The translations under genes and the position numbers were made by a program. Shown piece after piece: positions 20,296 to 30,672 of a stretch of 64,000 bases of DNA. The notes under the pieces were generated by a model. The model did not search any database. It had not been told where the DNA came from and saw only the letters and a program-made list of their open reading frames with translations. Within the stretch, counting starts at the first letter, position 1, and every line of letters starts with the position of its first letter. This DNA comes from Trichosphaerium sp. ATCC 40318. Lineage: Eukaryota; Discosea; Flabellinia; Trichosidae. The stretch is from the NCBI GenBank assembly GCA_038496445.1, contig JALMLS010000531.1:248001-312000 (forward strand). The letters run 5' to 3'.

Positions 20296-21853
20296 CTAGA
20301 ATTTATCTGTAAAGTTAATTGGATGGGCATCTCTCAGAGCTACATGTAGAAAACACATTTTTTCTGCCATTTTAACTGTATCAGTCATAGCTTTTTCACC
20401 ACTTCTTGAGTTAACAGATATGTGTGTATGTAAACTTCCACCCAGCTCATCATGTACTTGCTCTTGATAAAGCTAAAAAAAGTAACAACACGTGTTAATA
20501 AAGAGCAAAAAGGGTTGAGATTCCGTTTGATTTTAGTCCAAAACTTGATCGTACTTGTAAGTCTTTTGTTTCAATCTTCTTGATTTTAGCATATCTCTCA
20601 ATCTGTGTCATGTAACAGAATAATATAGCCATGTTCATATACATCTGACTTGATGGGAAAGTAGTATCGGCATTGTGCACAACATCACTTTCAAATCCGT
20701 AAGTACTTCCTGAATGAAATATTAAAATCCAAAGACACGAGTGGTTTTTTATAAGAGTTTTCCGACCTGTTGGTACTATAGAGCCTACTTTACATATTGT
20801 AGCGGAATTAGGTGATGCAGTACACTCGGATACGAATTCCAAGCTTCTGTCTTGCTCAGGTAGAAGTGCTAGGCCAACACCTTCGGCGTGACCCTAATAT
20901 TTTTTTTTCAGAAAGTACTTGATAAAAGTGTTAAGCTTACATTTTTAGTCACTTGATGTAACCTTGTCACAAACTCTTTCCCGTCCTTAACTTCAAGTGT
21001 ATCTAACCATTGCTTTATATCACTACGTATTTTTTCCTCAGGGGTATGGTTTGGAGATAGTTTTTGTGAATTGTCGTTCCAAGTCAAGGCGAAAGTATTA
21101 TTCGCCATAGCAGAGCTTGTTTTAACAAAATATCAACGAGGAAGCACTCCTAGACACTCAACGTACTTGTAAAATCTACCAACACCGCTTTCAGATAGGC
21201 TCTTTGTAATATCGGCTGTATTACCCGAACTCGTTAAATTAGACACCCAGAAATCTGGTGGTAAAGCCTTAGCGTCCATATCGCCTCTTAAAACTGATCC
21301 TTTTAATGCAAATCTTAAACGGAAAAAAATGTCAGTTTAGGATACACAAAACCAATTAAATACGATAAATGCATTGTACATATACCGCTTGTTATTGTGG
21401 TATTACCTTGTACGAAGTTTAGACTCGTAAAGTTTATCCAACAAAGAGCTCTCAAGAGCTTTTCTATGTGCATGAAGAAGAGAAAAGTGCGCGCCAGCTG
21501 TAAAGTAACAAAGAGGCGAGGGTGCAGAATCAGAAGCGTCAAGAGGGTAGCCTTCATCACACGTCATTTGGAACGCGTTACCTAACAATAAACATTAGAA
21601 AAAAAATACAAAAACGAACTGTAACAACAAAAAGGTACAAGAAACAAGCACTCCCATGCGTGTATTTGCAAAAATATCACGTGCCTGTAGTCAAGTCAAC
21701 AATTCGGCCTACTTTTTTAAAACGCGCTACGCTCGTAGCAGTGGCTACGAAATGGCTTGGCGCGCTAGCAGTAGGAGATGGAGCGTTATCTGTAACCAAA
21801 GGACAACAAATCGCTAACGGAAAATTTTAGCCGTTTAGAAAATCGTTGCATCT
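20296..21853 (-). CDS. Two-domain OsmC-like protein
   Basis: OsmC/Ohr proteins are thiol peroxidases with two cysteines, one in a central helix and one near the C-terminus. Exons give a first domain (FKKVGRIVDL, QMTCDEGYPLDASDSAPSPL, YFTAGAHFSLLHAHRKALES, GSVLRGDMDA), joined in phase by a GTACGT-donor intron at about 21167 to a second (MANNTFALTWND, GFESDVVHNADTTFPSSQMY, MNMAILFCYMTQIERYAKI, QEQVHDELGGSLHTHISVNS, AEKMCFLHVALRDAHP). The second domain keeps both candidate Cys (FCYM and MCFL); the first has His in the helix position. The N-terminal start (about 21853, MQRFSKRL) is uncertain. The family call rests on motif order only. Confidence 0.55.
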
Positions 21854-22549
21854 AAGAAATACGGTTATTGTTTATACGCACGTTGATGGTCTTGTGGTGT
21901 AGTATAGAACCGTTTTATTTTATCACGTTTAGAAGTACGACGAATTGAGAAACATCGTAATTTCTGAGAGCTTAACATACTGATATCCAAAAGAATCTAG
22001 TTTTTCTGTTCGTTAGTTTTCACGCGAAATGATTGACAAAAAAACACCTCAACGTCAAAGCTAGTCATTACTCGCTACAACTGATACATGCTTTTCCTTA
22101 TCAGTTGTTGCACCCACGACGCTGAGCGGCCTCCTCCATTACGTACAATATTGTTTTTCTTTGTAAAATTGCTAAGAGTCATGACCTGAAAAAAACTGTT
22201 GAAACATGACACCATTTGTGGAAACAAAAGATAGGTCACGTGCCTTTTAACGATGGAACTTGCGTAACGTCACGTGACGTGCTCTGTATTTTTCTGTTGT
22301 TTCCTATACGGTTTTTCTTTTGGTAAAATGGTCACGTTTACCTTCATCGCAAAAAAAAAAAAAGATCGCCAAGAACTGAACCGACTTTCTGACTATTTTA
22401 CAATTTATTGCGACAAATACTCGTGTTAATTCCGTAGAAGGCAGTCTGTACAAATATACACGCACAGCAGGTTTGATTTGCAGGCACATGGGGTGTTTTG
22501 GGGTTGTTTAAAAGGTATAAATTAAATAAAGAAAAAAATAAAAACATCC
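21854..22549. other. Intergenic, ~700 bp
   Basis: Holds several CACGTG hexamers (about 22237 and 22271-22276, the latter part of CACGTGACGTG). The start of the OsmC gene may lie in this stretch. No other gene seen. Confidence 0.45.
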
Positions 22550-24511
22550 TCAAGTGGAAGTAGTCTTTTTCTTCGATGCAAGATCAATACGGTCCAACAT
22601 TGGACTATCACCAAATTCTCCGTCTTCTTGTAACCCCAATGATCCTCTACGACGTGGAATCTTAAACGGTTTAAGAGTTTCAAGTGGTTCTAGGCCCTAC
22701 AAGAGAGTTAATGCGTCAAACCGAAAAAAAACAGAAAAAGAAATCCTTTTCTGGGGTTTTTGCTTTAAATTATTCCGACTTTGTTTACCTTCTTAGCAAG
22801 CTCTTTTAGCCGTTCTTCTTGAGCTAATAACTTAGCCAATGGTCCTTTCAATGCAGATTTAGTAAAATGAGCCACATGAAAATGGTTCTGTACAGCCTAA
22901 ACAATCATTAATCGAAAAAAACCTCGGAGAAATTCTTAAACTTCTCAAGAAAATTATTTTAGGTGTTTCTTTATATCCACAAAATCCACTAACAACCAAA
23001 AAGGTGTACAGTGAATCATATTTTGAACAAAATCTCAAAAAAGAGACCACAAGGGAACAAAATAATGGAAAAATTCACTAAACTTCCGAACAAAGAGTTT
23101 TGCAGGAAACGTGTACAAATAAAAAAAAAAACCCGAACAAAAAAGCCTTTAAAAAAAAACGTACTTCTCCTTCAGTAAAGTCAGCGCAAATTTCAAATTT
23201 CGCTTCTTCATGTTCTTTTACTACACAAAGGGAAAACGTTGGAGGCGATTTAATAACGACAATAAGCATGCTTGAGTCTGCGTTCACATGATCTAGCGCT
23301 AACCCACCAATATCATCAAAACAAAGCTCCATGCGTAGTATAGTGCCAGTTTGATATATTTCCCAGTATATAATACGTTCCTATGGACGTTTAAGAGAAA
23401 TAATAAAATAACGTAGTCAGTAATCCTCTACGCACATTAAAGTCAATTCTTGCAACCATATCCCCACAAAACATTGAGTTCTTTGTCCAGCGGCCAACAT
23501 TAAGCATAAGCATTGGTAAGAACACAACAGAACCGTCAAAATTTGTTTGTTCTGGTGGTAATTCCTCTTGGGCTTTCTTTAGCTCGCTAGAGTACTTTTG
23601 CGCCAGTTTAAGATCAGAAGAGAGCACATCAGTGTTCTAATTTGCGTTAATTTCAAGCCACATGAGTTTATCAAGCTACTGATAGTCTAAATCATACGGC
23701 AAGCATGCTATAAAGTTGCTTTCGATAATAATAACGGCGTAGTATAATACTAAAAGGCTCAAAACGGTTCGTACCAAAAAGAAAGGTGGATCATGCGTTT
23801 TATTTTGATCTTCCCATTGTCCATAACGTTCATGGTTTGCACCGTATACAGCACCTATTATTTTGTTATTTAATTGATATAAAAGTGAATGTAGTGTATG
23901 TAAGGGCAAGATCTTCTTAAAATGTCGTACTTGGATGTGATGGCACTGGATAGGCTATTGGTGTAGGATAAACACGCGCTTGTGTAAATGGAGAATAGCC
24001 ATGCCTACGGTCAGGGTATTGGGCTGTTCGTGGACCACCAAAAGGACCCTGTAACAGAATTAAGAATTTCACTCTAAAACATCCAAGAAAATTTATTATT
24101 TTATCAATAAAATTGACGTACAGCGTTGAAAATGTGACTACCCTCCCTTTGTTGTCGGGCTTGCTTCTTTCTCTGTAAATCTGGGTGTTTTAACCGTTTA
24201 TGCATTTTAAGGGCTCCTGCAATGCGTTAATATGGTTTGGGACGTAATAGGGGTGACATCCGCTAGCTAGAAATGGCAGCCCCAATAAATGCCTGTTGGT
24301 TGAAATATTGCTCACCTTCAGATCCATATGCCTTGTTACAGCCTAAATAATCGCATTTCCAGTTTCTAGCGATTTCATCTTTGGTTCGTCTGTGACGTTT
24401 TTTTTTCCTTGTCGGGCTCTCTGGGTTACTACCCTTTCTCTATTGATGCGGTGAGTAACTGTGTCGCGTGAAATGAGCCGGTACTTTTGGTGCGGGGCTT
24501 TTTGCGTCCAT
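22550..24511 (-). CDS. C2H2 zinc-finger protein with ASG1-like domain
   Basis: Start MDAKSPAPK at 24511, then an intron whose removal skips an in-frame TAG. Next a basic, NLS-like stretch (SPTRKKKRHRRTKDEI), one C2H2 finger (WKCDYLGCNKAYGS, KMHKRLKH) and a Pro/Tyr-rich linker (YPTPIAYPVPSHPS). The main domain follows: NFDGSVVFLPMLMLNVGRW, RIIYWEIYQTGTILRMELCF, DDIGGLALDHVN, FEICADFTEGE, AVQNHFHVAHFTKSALK. It ends in KIPRRRGSLGL and SKKKTTST. The GRW...YWE...DIxGLAL pattern resembles the ASG1-like domain known from plant and protist proteins, some of which carry C2H2 fingers. A nuclear, nucleic-acid-related role is inferred from the finger and basic stretch. Confidence 0.5.
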
Positions 24512-25840
24512 GATATAACTCTGATAGGTGTCCTTTGTACTGGTAGTGCTATACGCACTTGTTGGGTTTGATTATGTTCTTAACCAGAAGATCTGCTGTC
24601 TGTTTACCGCGTTAATACGTATGAAGAGTAATGCTAAGTACTATTGGTTGAGACAATCGCGACATGGCGTAAATTACTAACCAAAACAACAAAAACAAGC
24701 TGAAATATCAGCATTTGGCGGTGGCGTACGTATTTCTGGCGCTAGTTCCAGATGGCGCGACCAATTGTGGCGAGTTTCACCCCCTTAGCGAGTGTGAGTT
24801 ACAAAGACTGAAATTAAAATTTCTGTGGAGGTTTTTTTCGGTAACTTTAGAACTTTGGTTGTTCACGTCAACATGGGGTTATAGAAAGTCCGCTCTCAAG
24901 AAACAACCAGTAGCTATAGTAGTACGCTCTAGAAGGTTTATCGTAGGTACAAATGTGGTATTTTCTGTAAGTTGTCAGTTCATGTCTGTGTGATAATAAA
25001 GATCATTTCAAAGGCCTTCTTACTGCGTACTAAGCAGTATACGTTCGTCTCCGAAACTATGGGTGGTACTCGCCTATTTGGGTTTCCGATATAAACCAGA
25101 CGCAATGCACGAGAATCTCGCCCTCGAGATACAGTGACTTGGAGAGAACGCTCGCATTAGTTTAAGGGCAACAAGCGCAGAATTTATTATTGGCCGCGCG
25201 AAGATGAACAAACATATTTCTACTCTGACAGCCTGCCATAGCCTTTATAACTACGTTAAAATATCAAACCGCATATGGAAAAACAGGTGTGGCAATTACT
25301 TCACGTAATGCCATTTGTAGTTTTGGACCGACGCAGTACTTTTTTACTGATTTAGCCGCATGTAGTTTGAGAACCTTCCGTAAAATTGTAAAGCGCCCAG
25401 TAATCCACACAGAAGCAACTTCAAAGTAAGTGTATTTTTAGGATATTGTGTACACTTCTTGTGCTGTTGCTTTGGTACTGCAGGCTACAGTATTTCCACA
25501 TCTTCATTTCAAGCAGGAGACGTGCCTAGTGCGCCATTAAAGCGTGGAAAAAACCTGCCAGTAAAACTTGGTACATAGTTTAAATGCAAGTGTTATAATA
25601 GGGAACATAACACCAAATTTCTATCTTCTACTACGTTTACTTTTTTCAACTAGTAGCGGAAAACTACTAACAGTTTGTGAAGTTACATGAAAACACTAAC
25701 GCATGCTGTCGTGAAGGGAACAAATTTTTTTTCAAGTTGAGGCTGCACAATTTTCACAAGGTCCTACTGGATTGATAGATAATTACTACATGTGTATTCT
25801 AAGGCACCCTTCAGAAATTACAGCGACATAAGTCTCTACC
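24512..25840. other. Intergenic, 1.3 kb, possible degraded gene
   Basis: No complete gene. A plus-strand stretch at about 25260-25435 reads AYGKTGVAITSRNAICSFGP, TQYFFTDLAACSLRTF, which recalls the central helix of OsmC proteins, but no flanking exons can be joined. A plus-strand frame at 24715-24993 has no recognisable content. Might be remnants. Confidence 0.3.
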
Positions 25841-26941
25841 ATGCCAAGAAAATTGAGATTTACCGTAAACTCGAGTGGGTCAATTCTGCACTTTTGGTGT
25901 TTTCCTTTGAATATTCATGAATGTAAAAAATATTATTCGGGCTTCGGGTTAACATCAATAGAGAACATGGCCAAGGAAAGACAACACGTAGGAGAAACGA
26001 AATTCGTGTTAGGTGAAAATACGATACAAAGGAATAGTTCGCAACTAGCTGTTTGTGGTGACTTCCATACGCTACTAATAGGCACTACAGCTTATTATTT
26101 AAATACTCTCGCTCGTGTAAAAAAAGCAGTACCTATCGAAGGCGTTCCACCCGTTATTTCAGTAGCTGGTGTGCGTGGTAGCGCTACAGTAAGCGATTAT
26201 GTACTATTAACAAACGAGGGTACAATTTACGTCGGAAAAACTCCACACGATGCTAAAATCGTTGAATCTGAGGAGTTCTTTGTTGCGATTAAAGGTGGCT
26301 TCGATTTAGTGATAGCGTTAGACAAACATGGTGATGTTTACCAAACAGGCGGTTACTTACCTCATCGATACTTCTTTCAAAAGGTATATGGGCTACCAAC
26401 TATAGCATCAATAGACTGTCACCTAAGAACAGCATGTGCTTTATCAATGAGAGGTGAGTTATTCTATTGGGGAGATAGTACACGAAGACTTGATGAATTT
26501 CATTCACCTGATCCTATAGAGGTTGAATGGATAAAACCAGGTGATATCTTCTTACTATGTTGTGGAGCACATGTTCGTCATGACGGTCGTGTCTATGTTG
26601 GTTCTTCTCACGTATGTGTTATTGATCCTCCTAAGGATGTTATCAATGTTTCTTTTGGTGTGTGGATTGTGTACATGTTAACAAGATCCGGAGATGTCTA
26701 TTTTTGGAATCCACTTGTTGATACACCTGCACAACGTATACCTAATATATCTTGTATATTTTTGGCTGCTGGAAGGATAAAGGTAGTTGGATGGTGTAAA
26801 GACGGTAAAATCGTTGAGTTACCTTCGGTATTTGATGAAACAAAAATGATTGATTTCGGCTTAAAAAAAGTAGCAGAAAGCGGTACAATGGTATGTCTTT
26901 TTCTTCGAACCTCGGCCTTTTTAACGCCTATAGGAAAGTAA
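25841..26941 (+). CDS. RCC1-like repeat protein, single exon
   Basis: 366-residue uninterrupted frame, MPRKLRFTVNSSGSILHFWC to PIGK. Several RCC1-type blades are visible: AVCGDFHTLLIGTTAYYL, YVLLTNEGTIYVGK, DLVIALDKHGDVYQTGG, CHLRTACALSMRGELFYWGD, VWIVYMLTRSGDVYFWN. The blades are degenerate and no GEF-type catalytic loop can be assigned, so this is a beta-propeller of the RCC1 superfamily with unknown partner. It is intronless among intron-rich neighbours. The N-terminal 40 residues are less repeat-like. Confidence 0.6.
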   Translation: MPRKLRFTVNSSGSILHFWCFPLNIHECKKYYSGFGLTSIENMAKERQHVGETKFVLGENTIQRNSSQLAVCGDFHTLLIGTTAYYLNTLARVKKAVPIEGVPPVISVAGVRGSATVSDYVLLTNEGTIYVGKTPHDAKIVESEEFFVAIKGGFDLVIALDKHGDVYQTGGYLPHRYFFQKVYGLPTIASIDCHLRTACALSMRGELFYWGDSTRRLDEFHSPDPIEVEWIKPGDIFLLCCGAHVRHDGRVYVGSSHVCVIDPPKDVINVSFGVWIVYMLTRSGDVYFWNPLVDTPAQRIPNISCIFLAAGRIKVVGWCKDGKIVELPSVFDETKMIDFGLKKVAESGTMVCLFLRTSAFLTPIGK

Positions 26942-27005
26942 TCTCTATCGCAATAAATCCAGGGTAGTCTCTAGAGACACTAGAAGGACATACGAGATAA
27001 AGACG

Positions 27006-27758
27006 ATGAGAACACATCGCGGATTCAGAGTTGCTATAAGACAAATTGTAGAAAGCGCTTTTGATACAATTGTTGAGGCTTACGAAAAACTGAGTGTTTC
27101 TGCCCATGCTGAAGAACCTTCCATTGAACTTATTCATAGTATTGGATGTGCGAATGCATCTAAAAGTAGTATGGATAAGAGTTATCTACATGAGGATTTT
27201 ACAGATTTTGATTCTTTAACAACTTGTTCTCAGAATGACCACGGGATTGCATTGCAACCAGAAGATTTTATGGATCCTACAGAACTTGAAGCTATTAACG
27301 GCGAAACAAACGAGGTACCACTATTTCAATGAGCGTGTAACAACGTTTCGAACAGAGAAAATTAACAGTGCACTTGAAACTAGCTTTCTTTTTTAAACCT
27401 CAATGTACTCTTTGAGAAAGTGACAAGTCGCAATACAGCATCCTCTTTTTTATTCCCCCAGTCTATTTTTAAAGTGTATGCTAACTTTTTTTTGAAGGAC
27501 GCTCCCAGCACCAGTTCTATAAACACTTTATCAATGCTTGATGATTTTTCAAGAGCAAATGAACAAACTGATATTACAAGCCTTCCATTTTCTGTAGGAC
27601 CAAGCCCTTGTCGTACTGCTCCTAGCGCATATACACCATCTGTACCTCTCAGCGCTGATATGTCACTGAATGACGAAGATAGAGATATACCAATCGAAAT
27701 CATCAAAAATGAGCCAAAAAAACGAATGTCATCCATAAAGCCCAAACCGCCTCTTTGA
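27006..27758 (+). CDS. Unidentified acidic, Ser-rich protein, two exons
   Basis: Exon 1 reads MRTHRGFRVAIRQIVESAFD and an acidic region (HEDFTDFDSLTTC, EDFMDPTELEAINGETNE). A GTACCA donor can join a GAAG acceptor near 27498 in phase to DAPSTSSINTLSMLDDFSRA, SLPFSVGPSPCRT and the C-terminus IIKNEPKKRMSSIKPKPPL. It looks mostly disordered and regulatory. I do not recognise it. The antisense frame at 27380-27796 is an alternative I rate lower. Confidence 0.4.
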
Positions 27759-27893
27759 ATCACGTGCAAAGTTTCGGTAAAAATACAACGTAGCAAGTAC
27801 TTTCAGAAGGTAACCATACAATGAAGAATGCTGTAAGGAAGATCATGTATTTATTGTTCTCGATACATGGGCAGAAAGGAAGTTTTGGTGAAT

Positions 27894-28765
27894 TTAAGCC
27901 ATGATTCCTAGTTTCTTCAGAAAACCGTTGAAAGACTCATGGGCGGTGACAAAACAAGCATCTTTTTGAACAACTTCATAGAACTTTGCTACCTTATCAG
28001 GAAGAGCCTTTTCGTATTTACCAGCACTCACTAGCTGAGACAATCCTACAGAAAGTACGATATCGGCAATCGTCATTTTCTTTCCTACAAGCCATTCTGA
28101 TTCTTTAAAATAGTTCTTATTGTAAAACTCCAGCTAAGTAAAAACTATTAGACACGTTTAAGAGCTTTGGCATTGAAGAGAGGTCACTTACTTGAGCGAA
28201 TACTTTACTTTCGAGCTCAGCCACCTTGGCTTCATCTATCGGAGCTTTGGCAAGTGTAGGTAGGAGCACTTTGTTTAAGGCATATGGAAAGCATGATTGA
28301 ACGATATCGTTTCTTACAGATTCGAATGCACTGTCGACCTTGTAAAATAAAGTTAATGAATGACTTCCTTAGTACCATAGTAAAGTATATCTTACCTTAG
28401 CAAGAGCCGCAAGATCAGTTATTGGATAGATCGGAGAGGAGTTCTTGATAGCCAAAAATCTTAGCAAGTTTTAGAAGTTTGTTTGGGTAGTGGTTGTACC
28501 TTGCTATTGCTGCTGAGTCACATACGATTGCGCCGTCGTCATTCTTCATAGCAGGTACTTTACCCAAAGGGTTGATAGCAAGGTACTCTGGTTCTTTGTG
28601 AGCTTTCTTGACCATATCAATAGGCTTTAAAAAGCAAGTTAGAAACGCTGTTTCATTCCAAGTTTTTTTTCGTACTTGAAGTTTGATTTTTTCGCCTGCT
28701 GCTAATGCTGACATATGCGCGATACGGCAAGGTCCAGATAGAGGCATATAGTAGATAGTTGTCAT
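27894..28765 (-). CDS. Glutathione S-transferase
   Basis: Cytosolic GST fold. Start MTTIYYMPLSGPCRIAHMSA with the N-terminal thioredoxin-like strand and an SGP(C)RI segment in place of the catalytic Tyr/Ser region. Then the cis-Pro loop NPLGKVPAM, the CDSAAIARY gamma-glutamyl-binding motif, and the helical C-terminal domain ending WLVGKKMTIADIVLSVGLSQ (N-capping box TIAD) and NGFLKKLGIMA. About five exons. The Lys-rich AFF-type helices are as in eEF1B-gamma-like and other soluble GSTs; the class cannot be assigned by eye. Confidence 0.8.
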
Positions 28766-29378
28766 CGTGGTGTAAGGTTTGAAGTTTGGTTTCGGAACAC
28801 GAAAAGTAACACCGGATTACCGGTTATTCCGCGGAAATAAGCTGACTTAAGGATTTATGACCCTAACTTATCAAAAGAACGTTTCAACGGATTTTTGTTA
28901 CCCCCTTGCCTTTGGTTTTTAATAGACGATGAAAGTCACTTGAATTTTTCGGAAGTCGTTTCATGTTTTTTTATGACTACTTGGCCAACTAATATCTCTT
29001 CTGTTATGCCTCCAACACTGACCAAATTACCTCTTAAGGATATCACTACTGAAAGAATAAGAACCAAATACGCGTACATTAATGGTCATGTATGTAACGC
29101 AACTCACTTTGGAACTAGTAAAAACGCTACGTAAATGTGCTTCATTTGCTATCCTTTGGATATTATCAATTAGAGGTAAAGACCAAACAGAAAAGATGTT
29201 GTTTTTTGAAACCGACTAGTTTATTTTTTGTACATTAAACATATTTACATTGTAGTTCAAGTTGGTAAGCTGCTTCAGAGATGGATGTCGTACTAATAAT
29301 TTCACATAGTACAAAAAGTACATTGGCTTTATAGAGCTAATATATACCATTTTCCTAAGACAACTCAGTGTCACATTA
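28766..29378. other. Intergenic, ~610 bp
   Basis: A 42-codon plus-strand frame (29006-29134, MPPTLTKLPLKDITTERI) is the only candidate. It could be a small protein or first exon, but nothing supports it beyond being open. Confidence 0.3.
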
Positions 29379-30445
29379 CTACTTTTTAGTATCGGTATTC
29401 CAAACGCTGAGTTGACCAAAAAGCCATTTAAGTCCATCATGTATCCCTTCGCCAGTGTTCATATTAACAGCAACAATATGCCATTTATTAGAAATCGCTT
29501 TCAATCCAAACTCATCTGTTACTTCATCAACACTCAATGCTCCTTGTGAATCCTATTCATTTTTTGTAAATTGTATTGTTTGCTAACGGCTTAAAATATC
29601 GGCTTAGCCAAATGAAACAAAACAAATGGCTCGAATGATTTTGCAACTTCACATATTTTTGTTTTTCTTTGCCCAGATTGGTATTTGTAATAACAAATAC
29701 CAGTTCCACAAAGGGTACCTCGCATGTGGTCTAAATGCTAAACATATAGTACTCACTACCAATTTGTTCTTGGTGAGTGACTTGACGCAAAAATTGTGTA
29801 AAGTGGTAGTTAGAATGAAGTTGATAAGCCGAGCCATTTGACAAATAGTTGTTAAGAGCCAAGCCGTTATTAATAGAAAAACAACCAAAATCACGTGATT
29901 TTTTCCAAAAACACTTTTTAGTACTAATGATTGGTACGTACTTTGTTATCAGCTAGAACAAGGACAACAGGATCATCAAATTGCTCTGAGCGAATAAATT
30001 TCTGAAAGTGTAAAGGTGCTTTTACAAAATGAGTCAGAACTCACATAACTTTCCTCCACATTCAAAGAAAGAGGCCTTACCAACGTCGCCATTATCCAAA
30101 TTTGTGCTATCAACTACAAATATAAAAGCCTTGGCACCAGGCAAGTAATGACGCCAAAGAGGGGCTGTTTTGGTTTCGTCGTGTATGCGTACTCTAAAGA
30201 GAGTAAAAAGGTGTTTAAGTGCTTAACTAGACTTACACTGTTACATCGAGCGCTTGTTTGCTGTATTCTGTTTTTATTATTGGCTTATAAATACCAAAAC
30301 CAGGTGGTTGAACAACATCCACTGTGGGATCACTTTGAAGGCAGTCAAAAAAGGTTGTCTGGCCAATTACCGCGTAACTGTCATAAACAACCTTCCACGC
30401 CTTTGTAGTATTATCTATGTATAGTTTCTTTGCGTAAGACAACAT
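29379..30445 (-). CDS. Arf-like small GTPase with degenerate nucleotide-binding motifs
   Basis: Exons: MLSYAKKLYIDNTTKAWKVV and the P-loop position YAVIGQTTFF; VRIHDETKTAPLWRHYLPGA and AFIFVVDSTN; KFIRSEQFDDPVVLVLADNK; then DSQGALSVDEVTDEFGLKAI, HIVAVNMNTGEGIHDGLKWL and GQLSVWNTDTKK. PLWRHY, FVVDST, ADNK-D and WLxxQL are hallmarks of the Arf/Arl family. But the P-loop Lys is Gln (GQTT), the WDVGGQ motif is replaced by IHDETK, and the N-terminus lacks Gly2. It may bind nucleotide poorly or work as a pseudo-GTPase. A roughly 330 nt intron, long for this window, splits NK from D in the guanine-specificity motif. Confidence 0.7.
29622..29840. mobile_element. Possible MITE-like foldback inside Arf-like gene intron
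   Basis: Ends are inverted copies of CAAATGGCTCG with further partial pairing inward (AACTTC). Inside are two more hairpins: GGTATTTGT/ACAAATACC at about 29678-29699, and ACTCACTACCAA/TTGGTGAGTG around 29752-29780. No transposase and no clear target duplication, so the call is tentative. Confidence 0.35.
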
Positions 30446-30672
30446 TGACACCCTAAGTAACTCTCGTTCAAATTACTTGAAAAAAAAAACGCCAAAGAAA
30501 ACCTTTGACCAGAGAAACAAGCGTAACTTTTTTCTTAATTCGCGAATTCCATTCTAAAAATGATTGTCACGTTAACATAATATTAAACAATACATAACAA
30601 CAAGAATTTTCTGCTTTTACAATGTACATGTTGTTTTATTTCTTTGAGAAGCTTTTTTTTTTTGGCTTTTTT

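Noticed and set aside
25260-25440. OsmC-like fragment (FGPTQYFFTDLAACSLRTF)
   Set aside because: Looks suggestive, but no start, stop or flanking exon could be joined; kept only as a possible remnant.
27380-27796. Minus-strand 138-codon open frame
   Set aside because: It is antisense to a better plus-strand Ser/Pro-rich exon that can be joined in phase to the upstream acidic exon. It remains a weaker alternative.
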